Below, piece by piece: positions 9,085 to 19,074 of a stretch of DNA of 64,000 bases. The DNA comes from an uncultured Amylibacter sp. Lineage in GTDB: Bacteria > Pseudomonadota > Alphaproteobacteria > Rhodobacterales > Rhodobacteraceae. Below the pieces are notes generated by a model. It did no database searches. It was not told the origin of the DNA and saw nothing but the letters and a program-made list of their open reading frames with translations. Location: assembly GCA_959347345.1 (NCBI GenBank), contig OY365738.1, positions 2,256,501 through 2,320,500 on the forward strand, given 5' to 3'. Position 1 is the stretch's first letter. The number at the start of each line of letters is the position of its first letter. The translations under genes and the position numbers were made by a program.

Positions 9085-9820
9085 TAGCACGGATGGCACG
9101 CTTGATGGTTTTATTGTAAATTATGCCAGAATACCTATTTATCCTGATGACGACGGTGATATCCTTATTGACGGGACATTTGATGAAAACGGTTTGATAT
9201 CTGGCACGGTGACCTTGGCGACGTTCGAGGGCAATGTCGAAGATGGCGAAAAACGGGGTGGTGTGAATTTTATATATGAAGCAGACTTAACAGGTATTAT
9301 TGGGCAAGAGGGCGCGGTTGGCGTGTTTGTCCATAAGGTAGGGAGTCCTTTTCGCTTCGCTGGCGGGTTTATCGCTGGTCCAAATATCGCGTTCAATCCT
9401 GATGTGATATACAGCGATTGGACGCGGAGTTTTGACGCACCGCTGAATTACGAACCCACAGCAGCAAGCCAATTTTTGCACACCACAGGCAACTTGATTA
9501 GCGTAGGCGTACTCAACTTTTTTAAGAATCCCCCCTTAAAGCAATCGCTGGATTTTAGCGCATTCACCTCTGGTGGTGTATCACTGGGGTTGAGTGCCGA
9601 TGATGGCTTGGCTTATTTTCAAGGAGAAGTTCAAGCTGGAAACACTTATGCCTACGCTGGGATTTATGAAACGACTGATTTGGGTGCGCCGATAACCGAT
9701 TCTAGCTTCAGCGCAACTTGGGATGGAAAATACGACATCAACGGCGGGGCAGGTCGGGGCGATTTTACCTTGAACGTGACATTTGCTGGCACTTCTGGCA
9801 CGATTAATGGTTTATTATAG
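9002..9820 (+). CDS. Giant lipoprotein, segment 2: end of barrel 1 and most of barrel 2
   Basis: Open in frame +2. From PADFVLNVGFDSTDGT onward it continues barrel module 1, as shown by comparison with the intact copy at 12.6 kb (PTDFVLSVGFDGAKGT). It includes DGDILIDGTFDENG, GIIGQEGAVGVF and AGGFIAGP, then barrel module 2 from SDWTRSFDAPLNYEP. It stops at a TAG at 9818-9820 after GTINGLL, where the expected residues are GFIID; adding one T to the TTT at 9811-9813 restores them. The segment has no translation signals of its own. It is a fragment of the locus, not a separate gene. Confidence 0.55.
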   Translation: MITLAQHGKGGFSLMAFPADFVLNVGFDSTDGTLDGFIVNYARIPIYPDDDGDILIDGTFDENGLISGTVTLATFEGNVEDGEKRGGVNFIYEADLTGIIGQEGAVGVFVHKVGSPFRFAGGFIAGPNIAFNPDVIYSDWTRSFDAPLNYEPTAASQFLHTTGNLISVGVLNFFKNPPLKQSLDFSAFTSGGVSLGLSADDGLAYFQGEVQAGNTYAYAGIYETTDLGAPITDSSFSATWDGKYDINGGAGRGDFTLNVTFAGTSGTINGLL

Positions 9821-9873
9821 ATGCAAATAGTACCTCGGATTTTCTTATTGAAGGGACATTTGATGAAAATGGC

Positions 9874-12800
9874 GTGATAACGGGCAAGACTCATTTTGCG
9901 GAGTTTAATAATGATGATTCAGCAACAATTGAAGCCCGTGATGGTATCCTATCAGGGCTTATCGGGCAAGAGGGCGCGGTTGGCGTGATTTATGGGACTG
10001 GTTTTAATATTGGCGGGTTTATTGCCAGTCCAGCTGTCACCATTTGTGCGAAGGATGTTTTTAATACCGATTGCCCCGTTAATACAGATGTCTCTGTGCA
10101 AAAAGCGTTTTGTTTGAATACGGTTGCCAACGAGGATAAAAATCCGTTTCATGCTATGTGTGACACTGATGGAACAACGCATGGCGATGTGGATGGTGCG
10201 CGTGATACTACATGTTTCGCGCGAGGTGATATGGCGGATACCCGTTGTGCGAACCGCGCAAATGTTCTTGGGGTTTGTGATATGGACGCATATAGGCAAA
10301 CCACGGGGCTTGGCGTCTCTAATACGAATCTTTGCACTGGTACGAGCAATACCTATATTGATACATATTCGAATTTACGGCTGGAGTGTGAGAAAAGCGA
10401 TGTGGGTAGCTTTGCTGAGTATTGTGATTCGCAGGATGCGATTGGGGATGTTCAAACCGCCCGTAATAACTATTGCGGTGCTAAACTGACAGACCTTAGC
10501 GAGGCGAGTGGGCAGGGGAATTGCGTGTCTAGGCTAGACGCTATTTGTACCACGAACCCGACCGCACCTTTCGCTGGTATTTGTGGCACAGGCATTACGG
10601 CGGGACAGATAATGGCTTGTGAAGGTACGATTAGCGATTTGACGACTAAAGGTGCGATGGCGGGTGATTGTAACGATGATGACTTGTCTGGCGCGATTTG
10701 TGGGGATACAAATTCTATGGGCGGTTCAAATCCGTTTGCAGAGATTTGTTCGGACGACATGGCTATTATTAGTGGATTTGATAAGGATAAGGCGCAGTTA
10801 GAAGCTTGCAAGGGTGCGCTTAACACCCTGCCCGCTAATAATTCTTGTGCCAGTCGAGGACTGTCTGGCATGATTTGTGGCAATGATGCCAGCGAATCAG
10901 GGTCAAACCCCTTTGCCCCGATTTGTGAATCGCCAACACAGAATGAAAATTATCTCAACCGTGTAGCCTCCCGCCAAATTTCGTGTGGCAATGATCGGTT
11001 GGGTGCGTTAGATGCAAATAAAGGTAATTGCGATACTCTTCAAGATGGTCTTTGTGACACGGCTGTGAAATCGCTTAGTGCTACTATGCGGGGCGAGGGG
11101 AATTTTGTTTGTTCTACGGATGACGGACCGACTGTTGTTCTCTTGAGGAATAACTACTGCGAAGACCCTGCCACGACTTATAACGATGTCGTTGGGTGTA
11201 GGAATGCGGAGGGTAATAATGACGGTGAAGTGCGTAAAGTGCGGAAGCAACTTGGAGTTGATTGTGTTAAGGGCAATACGAAGAATGATGCTAGCTTACA
11301 CGTGGATTGTACGAAGGCTGTCAATGGGGCAGTAACCGTTGAGGATTGTAGTGCGAATCCATATCGCGCCGAGTGTAGAGTGGGGGCATTGCTGAACGAG
11401 TTTGCTGACGTGACGACCGCACGGAATGCCCTCTGCACTACAAGCGTGTCTAATTCTGATCCGTTTAATGCTTTATGTGAACCATTTCCTACGCGAAACG
11501 CTGAGCGGGTTGATTATTGTGATGAAGACACCACAGCTTGGGAAGGCAGATGTCTTGGCGGTAGTCTAGTGGATACAGGCAACGCAATTGCAAATGCCCG
11601 TGCAAATGTTTGTATTGACAATAAGGCGATTATCACGACTGCGGGTGGTGGCGATACGGTCGCTGCGGGTTCGTCTTTGTTTAACATCCTTTGCAATGGT
11701 TTGATGGATAGCACAACGAGCATGACGGTTATGACCGCCCGTGATACGCTTTGTACGGAGCAAGGTGCGGACGGTGCTGGTGCGAATAATGATTGTGTCA
11801 ACCGTGCAAATGTTCGCGTGCTTTGTGATGTAAATCCATTTACGAGACCCACCGTAAATACGAGTGTGGAACTTTGCACTGGTACGAACGCTGGTACGAG
11901 CGAGGCAGATTCTGTTGCACGGACGCGTATTTGCACGACTGCTGATGCGGGCAGTTTCAGAAGTGAATGTAATGGCGGTGCTTATGGCGATCAGGATACC
12001 GCGCGTAATGCGGTTTGTCATGCGAATCCGTTTGACGGTAATTGCGTTAACGCATACGAAGTTGATGACACCAATAAGCTCGTGTTTTGCCGTGATGGTG
12101 TAAGAAACCCCGCAGGTAAAGTGGGCGGTTGCGCAACAACAACTACGCTTATCATGACAGCTTGCGATGCGAATAACGGTAATCCCGGTGATCCTGTCTG
12201 CGATGATAATGATGCTACTAAGGTAACGGCGGGCGATTGGACGCGCGGGCAACCCGCACTGCTGAATACCGCCCCAGACCTCGCCAACTTAAAAAGCGAA
12301 TTTTTGGCAATAACAGGCAAAATGATTAACACAAACGGGCTAAAAACGGATACTAACGCGTTTAATGCAAACCCCGAGAATCTGGTTGAACCCACTGTTC
12401 ACAGTATGGATTTTTCAACAGAACTCTTTGACGGTTTGGCAATCGGTGGGGATGCAGATAGTGGCTTTACGCATTTTAACGGTCGCACCGCCCTCGTTGC
12501 CACAATATATCACTTCGCTGGGATTTATGAAGACACGGATTTGGGTGCGCCCCTAATACTTGATAATAACCTTAGCGCAACATGGAATGGGCGGGTTCAG
12601 CTTAATAGCTTTCCCACCGATTTTGTTTTGAGTGTGGGTTTTGATGGCGCGAAAGGCACGCTTGATGGTTTTGCTATAAATTATGCCAGAACGCCTGCTT
12701 TTCCTACTGACGACGGCGATATCCTTATTGAGGGGACATTTGATGAAAACGGTTTGATATCTGGCACGGTGACGGCGGCGGATTTTGCGGGCAATGTCAA

Positions 12801-15800
12801 AGAGGGTGCAAAAAAGAATAATAGAGCATTTGAAGCAAACCTAACAGGTATTATCGGGCAAGAGGGCGCGGTTGGCGTGTTTATACGGGAGGGAAGTTTC
12901 GCTGGCGGGTTTATCGCTGGTCCAGATATTGCGTTCAATCCTAATGTGACAAACGGCGATTGGACGCGGAGCTTTACCACCACACCGCTGAATTACGCCC
13001 CGACAGCAGAAAACCAATTTTTGAAAATCGCAGGCAATGAGATTAGCACAGAGGGGACGGCAGTATCTTTTGATGGTACAAATGGCAACCCAACCGTGTT
13101 CACGTTGGATTTTAGCGATTTCAGCTATGGTGGGCAATCACTGGGGCTGTCTGCCAATGATGGCTTGGCTCACTTTCAAGGATATTTTGATGGCACTCTC
13201 TATTACTACGCTGGGATTTTTGGCACGACCGATTTGGGTGCGCCGATAGCCACGCCTGGCTTCAGCGCAACTTGGGCTGGAATAGCAGGAATCAGTAAAT
13301 CCTCTCCGAACAATTTTGACTTGATCGTGACATTTAACAGCACGACTGGTGGCACGGTTGATGGGTTTGTTGTAGATAGCCTTAGCATTTATGATTTGCT
13401 TATTGATGGGGAATTTGATGCAAAAGGCGTGATAACGGGCAATGTTCATCTGAGGGCATTTATGAATAATTTGCAATCCGACAACATAATAGCAACTAAT
13501 GAGATATTAGGGAATGGCATTCTATCAGGGATTATCGGTGAAAACGGCGCGGTTGGCGTGTTTTATACTACGGGCGCCCTTCGCGTTGATGGCGGGTTTG
13601 TTGCCAGTGCAACAGCCACTGGGCTTATCGCCACAGCTTGCGCGGGGGATAGCGGTGATCCTGCCTGCGATGATGATGATGTTACTAAGGTAACGGCGAG
13701 CGATTGGGAACGCGTGCGAGAATCAGCGTTGAATACCATCCCCACAGCAAAAGACCAATTTTTGAAAATCGCAGAAAAAACGATTATCGACACGGCTGTG
13801 GGTTTCGCGAAGAGTGGCCCAACGCGAACGCTGGACTTTAGCGAATTCACCTATGGTGGTGCATCACTGGGGCTGCCTAATGATGATGGCTTGGCTTACT
13901 TTGCTGGACATATTGACGGCAATCTTTATTACTATCCTGGGGTTTATGGCACGACCGATTTGGGTGCGCCGATAACCGATGATGGCTTCAGCGCAACTTG
14001 GGCTGGAAAATTCCTATTCGGTATCAGGAATAGAGATTTTAATTTGAAAGTGACATTTAACGGCACGACTGGCACGGTTGATGGGTTTATTGTAGATATC
14101 TTGGGCGATTCTGATTTTCTTATTGATGGGGAATTTGATGCAAATGGCATAATAACGGGCGGTGTTCATTATGCGGATTTTACGAATAATTTGCCAACAG
14201 CAACTGCCGACCGTAATGGTACTCTATCAGGGATTATTGGGGCAGAGGGCGCGGTTGGCGTGTTTCATAGGATTACTGAGAACTACGGTGGCGGGTTTGT
14301 TGCCAGTGCAGAAGCCGCGGGGCTTATCGCCATTTGTGAGATGAATGTTTTTGATGTGGCATGCCCTGTTCGGGATAACATCGTGGCGATAAGGGCGTTT
14401 TGCGCGGATACTAACTACATTAATCCTCTCTGTCCTACGGTACAGGCGAAAGATTGGGTGGACAGTTTTACCAGCCCAGCTCTGAATGTTGATTCTTCCG
14501 ATCTCGCGGTAAAAAGACAATTTGTGCAAATCCCAGGCAAAACGCTTAGCGCAGAGGGAGTGACACGTGATACTCGTTTAAATAGTGGCATCGCACCCGT
14601 CCACACACTGGATTTTGGTTCAATGGGGCTGGATGATGATGATGGTCTCACGTGGGTTAGAGGATCTCGTCACCACACTAACAGCCCTGTATCATACGCT
14701 TACGTTGCGATTTATGGCACGACCGATTTGGGTGCGCCGATAACCGAGTCTGGCTTCAGCGCAACTTGGCCTGCAAAACTCCAAGTCGGTGGTCTTTCTG
14801 CAGTAGATTTTGACTTGACCGTGACATTTGATGGCAGGGCTGGCACTGGCACGCTTTATGCGTTTCTTGTAAATTTCGCGAACAGTTTTGATTTTCTTAT
14901 TGATGGGGAATTTGATGAAAATGGTCTGATAACCGGCGATGCGCATTTTGCGCAATTTAACGGTAATGTGCCAACGGGAACTGCCGCCCGTCATGGCGCT
15001 CTATCAGGGATTATCGGGCGGGATGGCGTGGTTGGCGTGTTTCTGAGCAGAGAGAGCACGGTGAGTGAACGTATCCCTAATAGCTTTGATGGTGGGTTTG
15101 TTGCCGCGTCAGATACCGTGAATACGGGCGATTGGCTGAGCAGTTTTACCAGCCCAGCGCTGAGGACAACCCTCACACCAGGAAGCAAATTTTTGCAACT
15201 CTCAGGCACAACGATTAACACAAGCGGGACGCTAACACGTTTTAGTGGTCAAGGCATCACCCCAACCGCGACAACCTTGGACTTTACTGCATTCTCCTTT
15301 GATATAGCATCGGGGCTGGATGATAATGATGGCGTGGCTCACTTTTTTGGATGGATTGGCAACGATCTTTATAGCTACGCTGGGATTTATGCCAGCACGG
15401 ATTTGGGTGCGCCGATAACCGAGTCTGTGGATGCAGCTTGGAATGGAAAAATCCGCTTAGGGAGCGTTTCTAAAGATTTTACCTTGGCTGTGACATTTGG
15501 TGGCACGACTGGCACGGTTAATGCGTTTCTTACGGATATATTGGGCAACATCGATTTTAGTATCAATGGCAGATTTGGTGCAAATGGCGTGATAACGGGC
15601 GGTGTTCATTATAGTTCCATTACTCATCCAACGATCCCTAACAGCTTTAACGGCACCCTATCAGGGATTATAGGTTCGGACGGCGCGGTTGGCGTGTTTC
15701 ATAGCGCTGCTGTCGGGGGTTATAGTGGCGGGTTTATTGCCGTGCCAGATACCGTGAATACGGGCGATTGGGTGAGCAGTTTTACCAGCCCATCGCTGAC

Positions 15801-16404
15801 TCCCACCCCCACAACAGGAAACCAATTTTTGAAAATCGCAGGCAAAACGATTAACAGAAGCGGGACGACACGCAATTCTAATGGTGCAGGGGGCGACCCA
15901 GTCGTCCGCCCGTTGGACTTTAGCGAATTTTCTTCTGGTACTATACCACTGGGGCTGGATGCCAATGATGGCTTGGCATACTTTAGAGGATGGATTGGCG
16001 ACAAGCGTTCTAGCTATGCTGGGATTTATGCCAGCACGGATTTGGGTGCGCCGATAACCGAGTCTGGCATGAACGCAACTTGGCCTGCAAAATTAGGATT
16101 CAATGCCTTTGTGATAGATTTTACCTTGGCTGTGACATTTGATGGCACGGATGGCACGGTTGAGGCGTTTATTGAGAATATATCTTCCAGCCGCGATTTT
16201 AGTATCGATGGCAGCTTTGATGCAAATGGCGTGATAACGGGCAAGGTTCATTATGATTCCGCTACTCATCCAACGAGCCCTAACAGCTTTAACGGCACCC
16301 TATCAGGGATTATCGGTTCGGGCGGCGCGGTTGGCGTGTTTGTCCTTGATAGTGGTAGCAATGCTGGTACCAATGGCGGGTTTATTGCCGCACCTGCCCG
16401 CTAA
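9874..16404 (+). CDS. Giant lipoprotein, segment 3: second cysteine-rich block and six barrel modules
   Basis: 2,176 residues from a GTG at 9874; the frame is open from 9808, so the start is only formal. It begins with the end of barrel 2 (GLIGQEGAVGVI). About 10040-12210 is a cysteine-rich block of units such as GSNPFAPIC and DSFRSEC-like turns. Six barrel modules begin near 12234, 12955, 13705, 14452, 15127 and 15766, each opening with GDW-x3-F, passing through DDGLAYF, TDLGAPIT-x5-ATW and IDGEFD-NG-ITG, and closing with LSGIIG-x2-GAVGVF and GGFIA. I infer TbpB-like eight-stranded barrels from the closing motif. No transmembrane anchor is present; anchoring would depend on the N-terminal lipid. 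Confidence 0.7.
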   Translation: MITGKTHFAEFNNDDSATIEARDGILSGLIGQEGAVGVIYGTGFNIGGFIASPAVTICAKDVFNTDCPVNTDVSVQKAFCLNTVANEDKNPFHAMCDTDGTTHGDVDGARDTTCFARGDMADTRCANRANVLGVCDMDAYRQTTGLGVSNTNLCTGTSNTYIDTYSNLRLECEKSDVGSFAEYCDSQDAIGDVQTARNNYCGAKLTDLSEASGQGNCVSRLDAICTTNPTAPFAGICGTGITAGQIMACEGTISDLTTKGAMAGDCNDDDLSGAICGDTNSMGGSNPFAEICSDDMAIISGFDKDKAQLEACKGALNTLPANNSCASRGLSGMICGNDASESGSNPFAPICESPTQNENYLNRVASRQISCGNDRLGALDANKGNCDTLQDGLCDTAVKSLSATMRGEGNFVCSTDDGPTVVLLRNNYCEDPATTYNDVVGCRNAEGNNDGEVRKVRKQLGVDCVKGNTKNDASLHVDCTKAVNGAVTVEDCSANPYRAECRVGALLNEFADVTTARNALCTTSVSNSDPFNALCEPFPTRNAERVDYCDEDTTAWEGRCLGGSLVDTGNAIANARANVCIDNKAIITTAGGGDTVAAGSSLFNILCNGLMDSTTSMTVMTARDTLCTEQGADGAGANNDCVNRANVRVLCDVNPFTRPTVNTSVELCTGTNAGTSEADSVARTRICTTADAGSFRSECNGGAYGDQDTARNAVCHANPFDGNCVNAYEVDDTNKLVFCRDGVRNPAGKVGGCATTTTLIMTACDANNGNPGDPVCDDNDATKVTAGDWTRGQPALLNTAPDLANLKSEFLAITGKMINTNGLKTDTNAFNANPENLVEPTVHSMDFSTELFDGLAIGGDADSGFTHFNGRTALVATIYHFAGIYEDTDLGAPLILDNNLSATWNGRVQLNSFPTDFVLSVGFDGAKGTLDGFAINYARTPAFPTDDGDILIEGTFDENGLISGTVTAADFAGNVKEGAKKNNRAFEANLTGIIGQEGAVGVFIREGSFAGGFIAGPDIAFNPNVTNGDWTRSFTTTPLNYAPTAENQFLKIAGNEISTEGTAVSFDGTNGNPTVFTLDFSDFSYGGQSLGLSANDGLAHFQGYFDGTLYYYAGIFGTTDLGAPIATPGFSATWAGIAGISKSSPNNFDLIVTFNSTTGGTVDGFVVDSLSIYDLLIDGEFDAKGVITGNVHLRAFMNNLQSDNIIATNEILGNGILSGIIGENGAVGVFYTTGALRVDGGFVASATATGLIATACAGDSGDPACDDDDVTKVTASDWERVRESALNTIPTAKDQFLKIAEKTIIDTAVGFAKSGPTRTLDFSEFTYGGASLGLPNDDGLAYFAGHIDGNLYYYPGVYGTTDLGAPITDDGFSATWAGKFLFGIRNRDFNLKVTFNGTTGTVDGFIVDILGDSDFLIDGEFDANGIITGGVHYADFTNNLPTATADRNGTLSGIIGAEGAVGVFHRITENYGGGFVASAEAAGLIAICEMNVFDVACPVRDNIVAIRAFCADTNYINPLCPTVQAKDWVDSFTSPALNVDSSDLAVKRQFVQIPGKTLSAEGVTRDTRLNSGIAPVHTLDFGSMGLDDDDGLTWVRGSRHHTNSPVSYAYVAIYGTTDLGAPITESGFSATWPAKLQVGGLSAVDFDLTVTFDGRAGTGTLYAFLVNFANSFDFLIDGEFDENGLITGDAHFAQFNGNVPTGTAARHGALSGIIGRDGVVGVFLSRESTVSERIPNSFDGGFVAASDTVNTGDWLSSFTSPALRTTLTPGSKFLQLSGTTINTSGTLTRFSGQGITPTATTLDFTAFSFDIASGLDDNDGVAHFFGWIGNDLYSYAGIYASTDLGAPITESVDAAWNGKIRLGSVSKDFTLAVTFGGTTGTVNAFLTDILGNIDFSINGRFGANGVITGGVHYSSITHPTIPNSFNGTLSGIIGSDGAVGVFHSAAVGGYSGGFIAVPDTVNTGDWVSSFTSPSLTPTPTTGNQFLKIAGKTINRSGTTRNSNGAGGDPVVRPLDFSEFSSGTIPLGLDANDGLAYFRGWIGDKRSSYAGIYASTDLGAPITESGMNATWPAKLGFNAFVIDFTLAVTFDGTDGTVEAFIENISSSRDFSIDGSFDANGVITGKVHYDSATHPTSPNSFNGTLSGIIGSGGAVGVFVLDSGSNAGTNGGFIAAPAR

Positions 16405-16408
16405 CATC

Positions 16409-16434
16409 GGGGCGGGTGTATCATCCGCCCCTTT
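16409..16434 (+). terminator. Terminator of the giant lipoprotein locus
   Basis: A 7-bp stem GGGGCGG/CCGCCCC with a 9-base loop (16409-16431) is followed by only TTT, four bases after the stop codon. The position is convincing; the T-tract is weak. Confidence 0.5.
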
Positions 16435-16581
16435 AACTTGTTGCCCGCCTATAAAATTCATGCGATGATGGGGTGAAACTTGCCATTGTTTAGGCTATCC
16501 TTGCATTTGGGCTGGCGGATTTATCGAATTCGGTCGACGGATAGCATCCCGCCCTGCACCCACGCACGGCGATGGTGTTGA

Positions 16582-16674
16582 TGGCGGAGACGAAGGGATT
16601 CGAACCCTCGAGGCGGCTACAAACCGCCTACTCCCTTAGCAGGGGAGCGCCTTCGACCACTCGGCCACGTCTCC
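16582..16674 (-). tRNA. tRNA-Ser (anticodon GCT)
   Basis: Read on the minus strand it has acceptor stem GGAGACG/CGTCTCC, the long variable arm expected of serine tRNAs, anticodon loop CTGCTAA with GCT, T-loop GGTTCGAATCC and an encoded CCA (16582-16584). The length is 90 bases plus CCA. It lies alone between the giant lipoprotein locus and the EamA gene. The rest of 16435-16919 shows no gene; it holds an AT-rich tract with two copies of ACATTTTTAAA near 16760. Confidence 0.95.
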
Positions 16675-16919
16675 GCTGACCTATCTATGCTATCAGGGGC
16701 GGGGATGCAAGAGGGATTCGGGGGGGATTCGGGGCTATCGGGCTTTTATTTTGGGAAAAACATTTTTAAAACATTTTTAAAACCCCGCGATAAACTCGAT
16801 TCACATATAATCACCGATAAACCCACATTAACCCCTCGTTAATCCACACTAACCCCCCGTGTTATTGCAAACGATTTGTGCTATCATCGCACAAAAACCA
16901 ACCCGAAAGGCACAAGACT

Positions 16920-17861
16920 ATGACCCCATTTGCAAAGCTAAACACACGGGCAAAAGGCACGCTTATCATGCTGTTCGGTATCTTTTTTATCATACCCGAC
17001 AGCTTGTTTATTAGATTGATTGATGCAGATAGCCTGGTCATAGCGTTCTGGCGGTGCATGCTGATTGGCAGTGTGACTTTCGCGGGATTGCTGGCGTATT
17101 ATCGCGGCTCGCTCTGGCATCATACGAAAGCCATCGGTATTGAAGGCGTGGTTTTCGCCATAGCCACTGGCACCAGTGCCTTGTTCTTTGTGGTTGCGAT
17201 TGGCAACACCGATGTTGCTAATGTTGTGTTTATCCTAACGACTATTCCCATATTTGCCGCGGTTTTCAGCGCGGTTTTACTGCGGGAATGGCCAACACGG
17301 CGCACGACCATTACCATAGGCTTTGTGATTGTCGGGATTGGTATTATCGCCTCCGATTCGCTGACAACGGGCAGTGGCAATATGTTCGGCGATTTAATGG
17401 CGCTGTTAACGGCGGCGTTGTTCGCGATGGCTATTACCATGATACGCGCGAAAAAGGATGTGTCCATGCTGCCCGCCTTGCCGTTTGCCCATTTCGGCTG
17501 TGCTTTGGTTTTGGTCTTCTTTGTAGATGTTATGTCCGTGCCAACCCATCAATGGGGGCTGGTGTGGTTGCATGGCGGGGTGTTTATCACGCTTGGCACG
17601 CTGGGGTTATCGCTGGCTCCGCGTTATCTGCCATCGGCCGAGGTTGGGCTGTTCGTTCTGCTGGAGGCAGTGCTTGCGCCCATACTGGTGTGGTTTTGGA
17701 TAGGCGAAGAACCCACGCGGAATACGGTATTGGGCGGGGTGCTGGTGCTGGTGGTTTTGTTTGTCTCTAACCTTATCGCGCTGATTCGCGCCAATAAACG
17801 CCAAAAGAAAATGATTAAAAAAATAGCCCAACGCAGGGCGCAGAGGGCTGATAAAAAATAA
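16920..17861 (+). CDS. EamA/DMT-family membrane exporter
   Basis: 313-residue inner-membrane protein with ten hydrophobic segments arranged as two five-helix EamA halves. The second half contains the typical WIGEEPT motif followed by GGVLVLVVLFVSN. The start at 16920 (MTPFAKL) is chosen because GAAAGG lies about nine bases upstream. The C-terminus is a strongly basic tail (RANKRQKKMIKK). Family members export amino acids or other small metabolites, and the substrate cannot be inferred. It converges with the flavin-reductase gene downstream. Confidence 0.85.
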   Translation: MTPFAKLNTRAKGTLIMLFGIFFIIPDSLFIRLIDADSLVIAFWRCMLIGSVTFAGLLAYYRGSLWHHTKAIGIEGVVFAIATGTSALFFVVAIGNTDVANVVFILTTIPIFAAVFSAVLLREWPTRRTTITIGFVIVGIGIIASDSLTTGSGNMFGDLMALLTAALFAMAITMIRAKKDVSMLPALPFAHFGCALVLVFFVDVMSVPTHQWGLVWLHGGVFITLGTLGLSLAPRYLPSAEVGLFVLLEAVLAPILVWFWIGEEPTRNTVLGGVLVLVVLFVSNLIALIRANKRQKKMIKKIAQRRAQRADKK

Positions 17862-17868
17862 GGCGGGG

Positions 17869-18408
17869 TTATTTCAAGCCTGACAAAGCCTCCAACAAAC
17901 GCACGGTATCCGCCGATTCGCGCAACCAGCCATTATCCGCATCAAAGGCATCATAAAACTTTGCCAAAGAAAAATCACCCACCAAATCCGCGCCGAAATG
18001 CGGTGCGCTGGCTTTGGCTCCGTTTAGGACACCTTGCCCACCGCGCCCGCCTGGGGATGTCGCCATAAACACGCATTTCTTACCCTGATAGACTTTGGCA
18101 TCGATTCGCGAAGTCCAATCAAACAGGTTTTTATAGGCGGCACTAAGCCCGCCATTATGCTCGGCAAAGGAAATTAAAATCGCATCGGCCGCGCCAATCG
18201 CCGCAAAAAACGCCTGCGCTAATGCAGGAATACCATCCGCTCGCTCACGCATCGGGCTGTAAATCGGCATTTCATAATCGTTAATATCCAAGGGGATTAT
18301 CGTTGCGTTCGCAAACAGGTGTTGCTTTATTAAATCACCCGCGTGGGTAACCAGCTTACGATTCATAGAGGAGTCGCTGTTAGAGGCAGCAAAAGCAAGG
18401 ATGTTCAT
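17869..18408 (-). CDS. NADPH-dependent FMN reductase family protein
   Basis: 179-residue flavodoxin-like protein. The N-terminus ILAFAASNSDSSMNRKL is the phosphate-binding loop of this family. SFAEHNGGLSAAYKNLFDWTSR matches its ...EYN-S..LKN..DW.SR signature, and ATSPGGRGG follows. It probably reduces FMN or quinones with NAD(P)H in the cytosol. The start at 18408 gives a clean N-terminus; a start 16 codons upstream is possible but would add a non-conserved leader. Confidence 0.85.
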   Translation of the reverse strand: MNILAFAASNSDSSMNRKLVTHAGDLIKQHLFANATIIPLDINDYEMPIYSPMRERADGIPALAQAFFAAIGAADAILISFAEHNGGLSAAYKNLFDWTSRIDAKVYQGKKCVFMATSPGGRGGQGVLNGAKASAPHFGADLVGDFSLAKFYDAFDADNGWLRESADTVRLLEALSGLK

Positions 18409-18697
18409 GGGATATAGTCTTTCTTTGTGTGTTAATGGGGTGATTATGTGATACATTTCTTATAGCGTGATTCACTCCATAAAGCAACCGAATCGCGAAA
18501 CAAGCGTAAAAAGCCCCATTAATCCCCCATTAAAGGCAATAAAACGGCTTGCCCCCCTTTTCTTTTGTGCAAAAATTCGTTATAGACGCGCATGTGTGGC
18601 GGGCTATCGCTGATAGCCACTGCACAAACCACTAGGTCAGGCTGGACGCATCGCCGGTTTGCACCCTTTCATTTCCATTTACAAAAAGGATACACCG

Positions 18698-18967
18698 ATG
18701 TCGATTACAAAAACAGTAAAAGCAAAACTGATAAAAGACTATGCGACTGGCCCCCATGATACGGGGTCTGCCGAGGTTCAGATTGCTATTCTAACAAGCC
18801 GTATTACCACGCTTACCGAGCATTTTAAGATTAACAAGAAAGATAATCATTCGCGACGTGGCCTGTTAAAAATGGTGGCATTACGCCGTAAACTGTTGGA
18901 TTATACCCGCGCTAAAAGCGAAGAACGGTATCAAACCATCATCAAACGTTTGGGCATTCGCCGATAA
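18698..18967 (+). CDS. rpsO: 30S ribosomal protein S15
   Basis: 89-residue S15, full length. [35 protein letters not shown] and the C-terminal IKRLGIRR are the family core that binds the 16S rRNA central domain. The start MSITKTVK has AAAAGGA ten bases upstream. pnp follows, the conserved rpsO-pnp order in bacteria. The 289 bases upstream (18409-18697) contain no gene; I could not identify a convincing promoter there. Confidence 0.97.
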   Translation: MSITKTVKAKLIKDYATGPHDTGSAEVQIAILTSRITTLTEHFKINKKDNHSRRGLLKMVALRRKLLDYTRAKSEERYQTIIKRLGIRR

Positions 18968-19074
18968 CAAATAGGGGGCTGCATCCCCGCAATCGCAAAT
19001 TTGCAGATGTCCGTTGATTGGCGTGTCGGCTCGAACGTTGATCGGATAATAAAACAACCTGAGCTTAACACTAT

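Larger units (their letters stand above)
7338..16404 (+). pseudogene. Giant cysteine-rich multi-barrel surface lipoprotein gene, interrupted by frameshifts (whole locus)
   Basis: Read as one locus, this encodes about 3,000 residues: a lipobox-like TACGG near 7341, an N-terminal cysteine-rich NPF-repeat block, two barrel modules, a second long cysteine-rich block and six more barrel modules. Three frame changes split it. One extra base is near 7430, where the frame carrying the lipobox and DPFGDGC stops and the next repeat continues in another frame. One extra T lies in the TTTT at 9049-9052. One T is missing in the TTT at 9811-9813. The last two cancel each other. Either the contig has indel errors or the gene is genuinely decaying. 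The three open segments are listed separately. No convincing start codon plus signal peptide precedes the lipobox. Confidence 0.6.
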
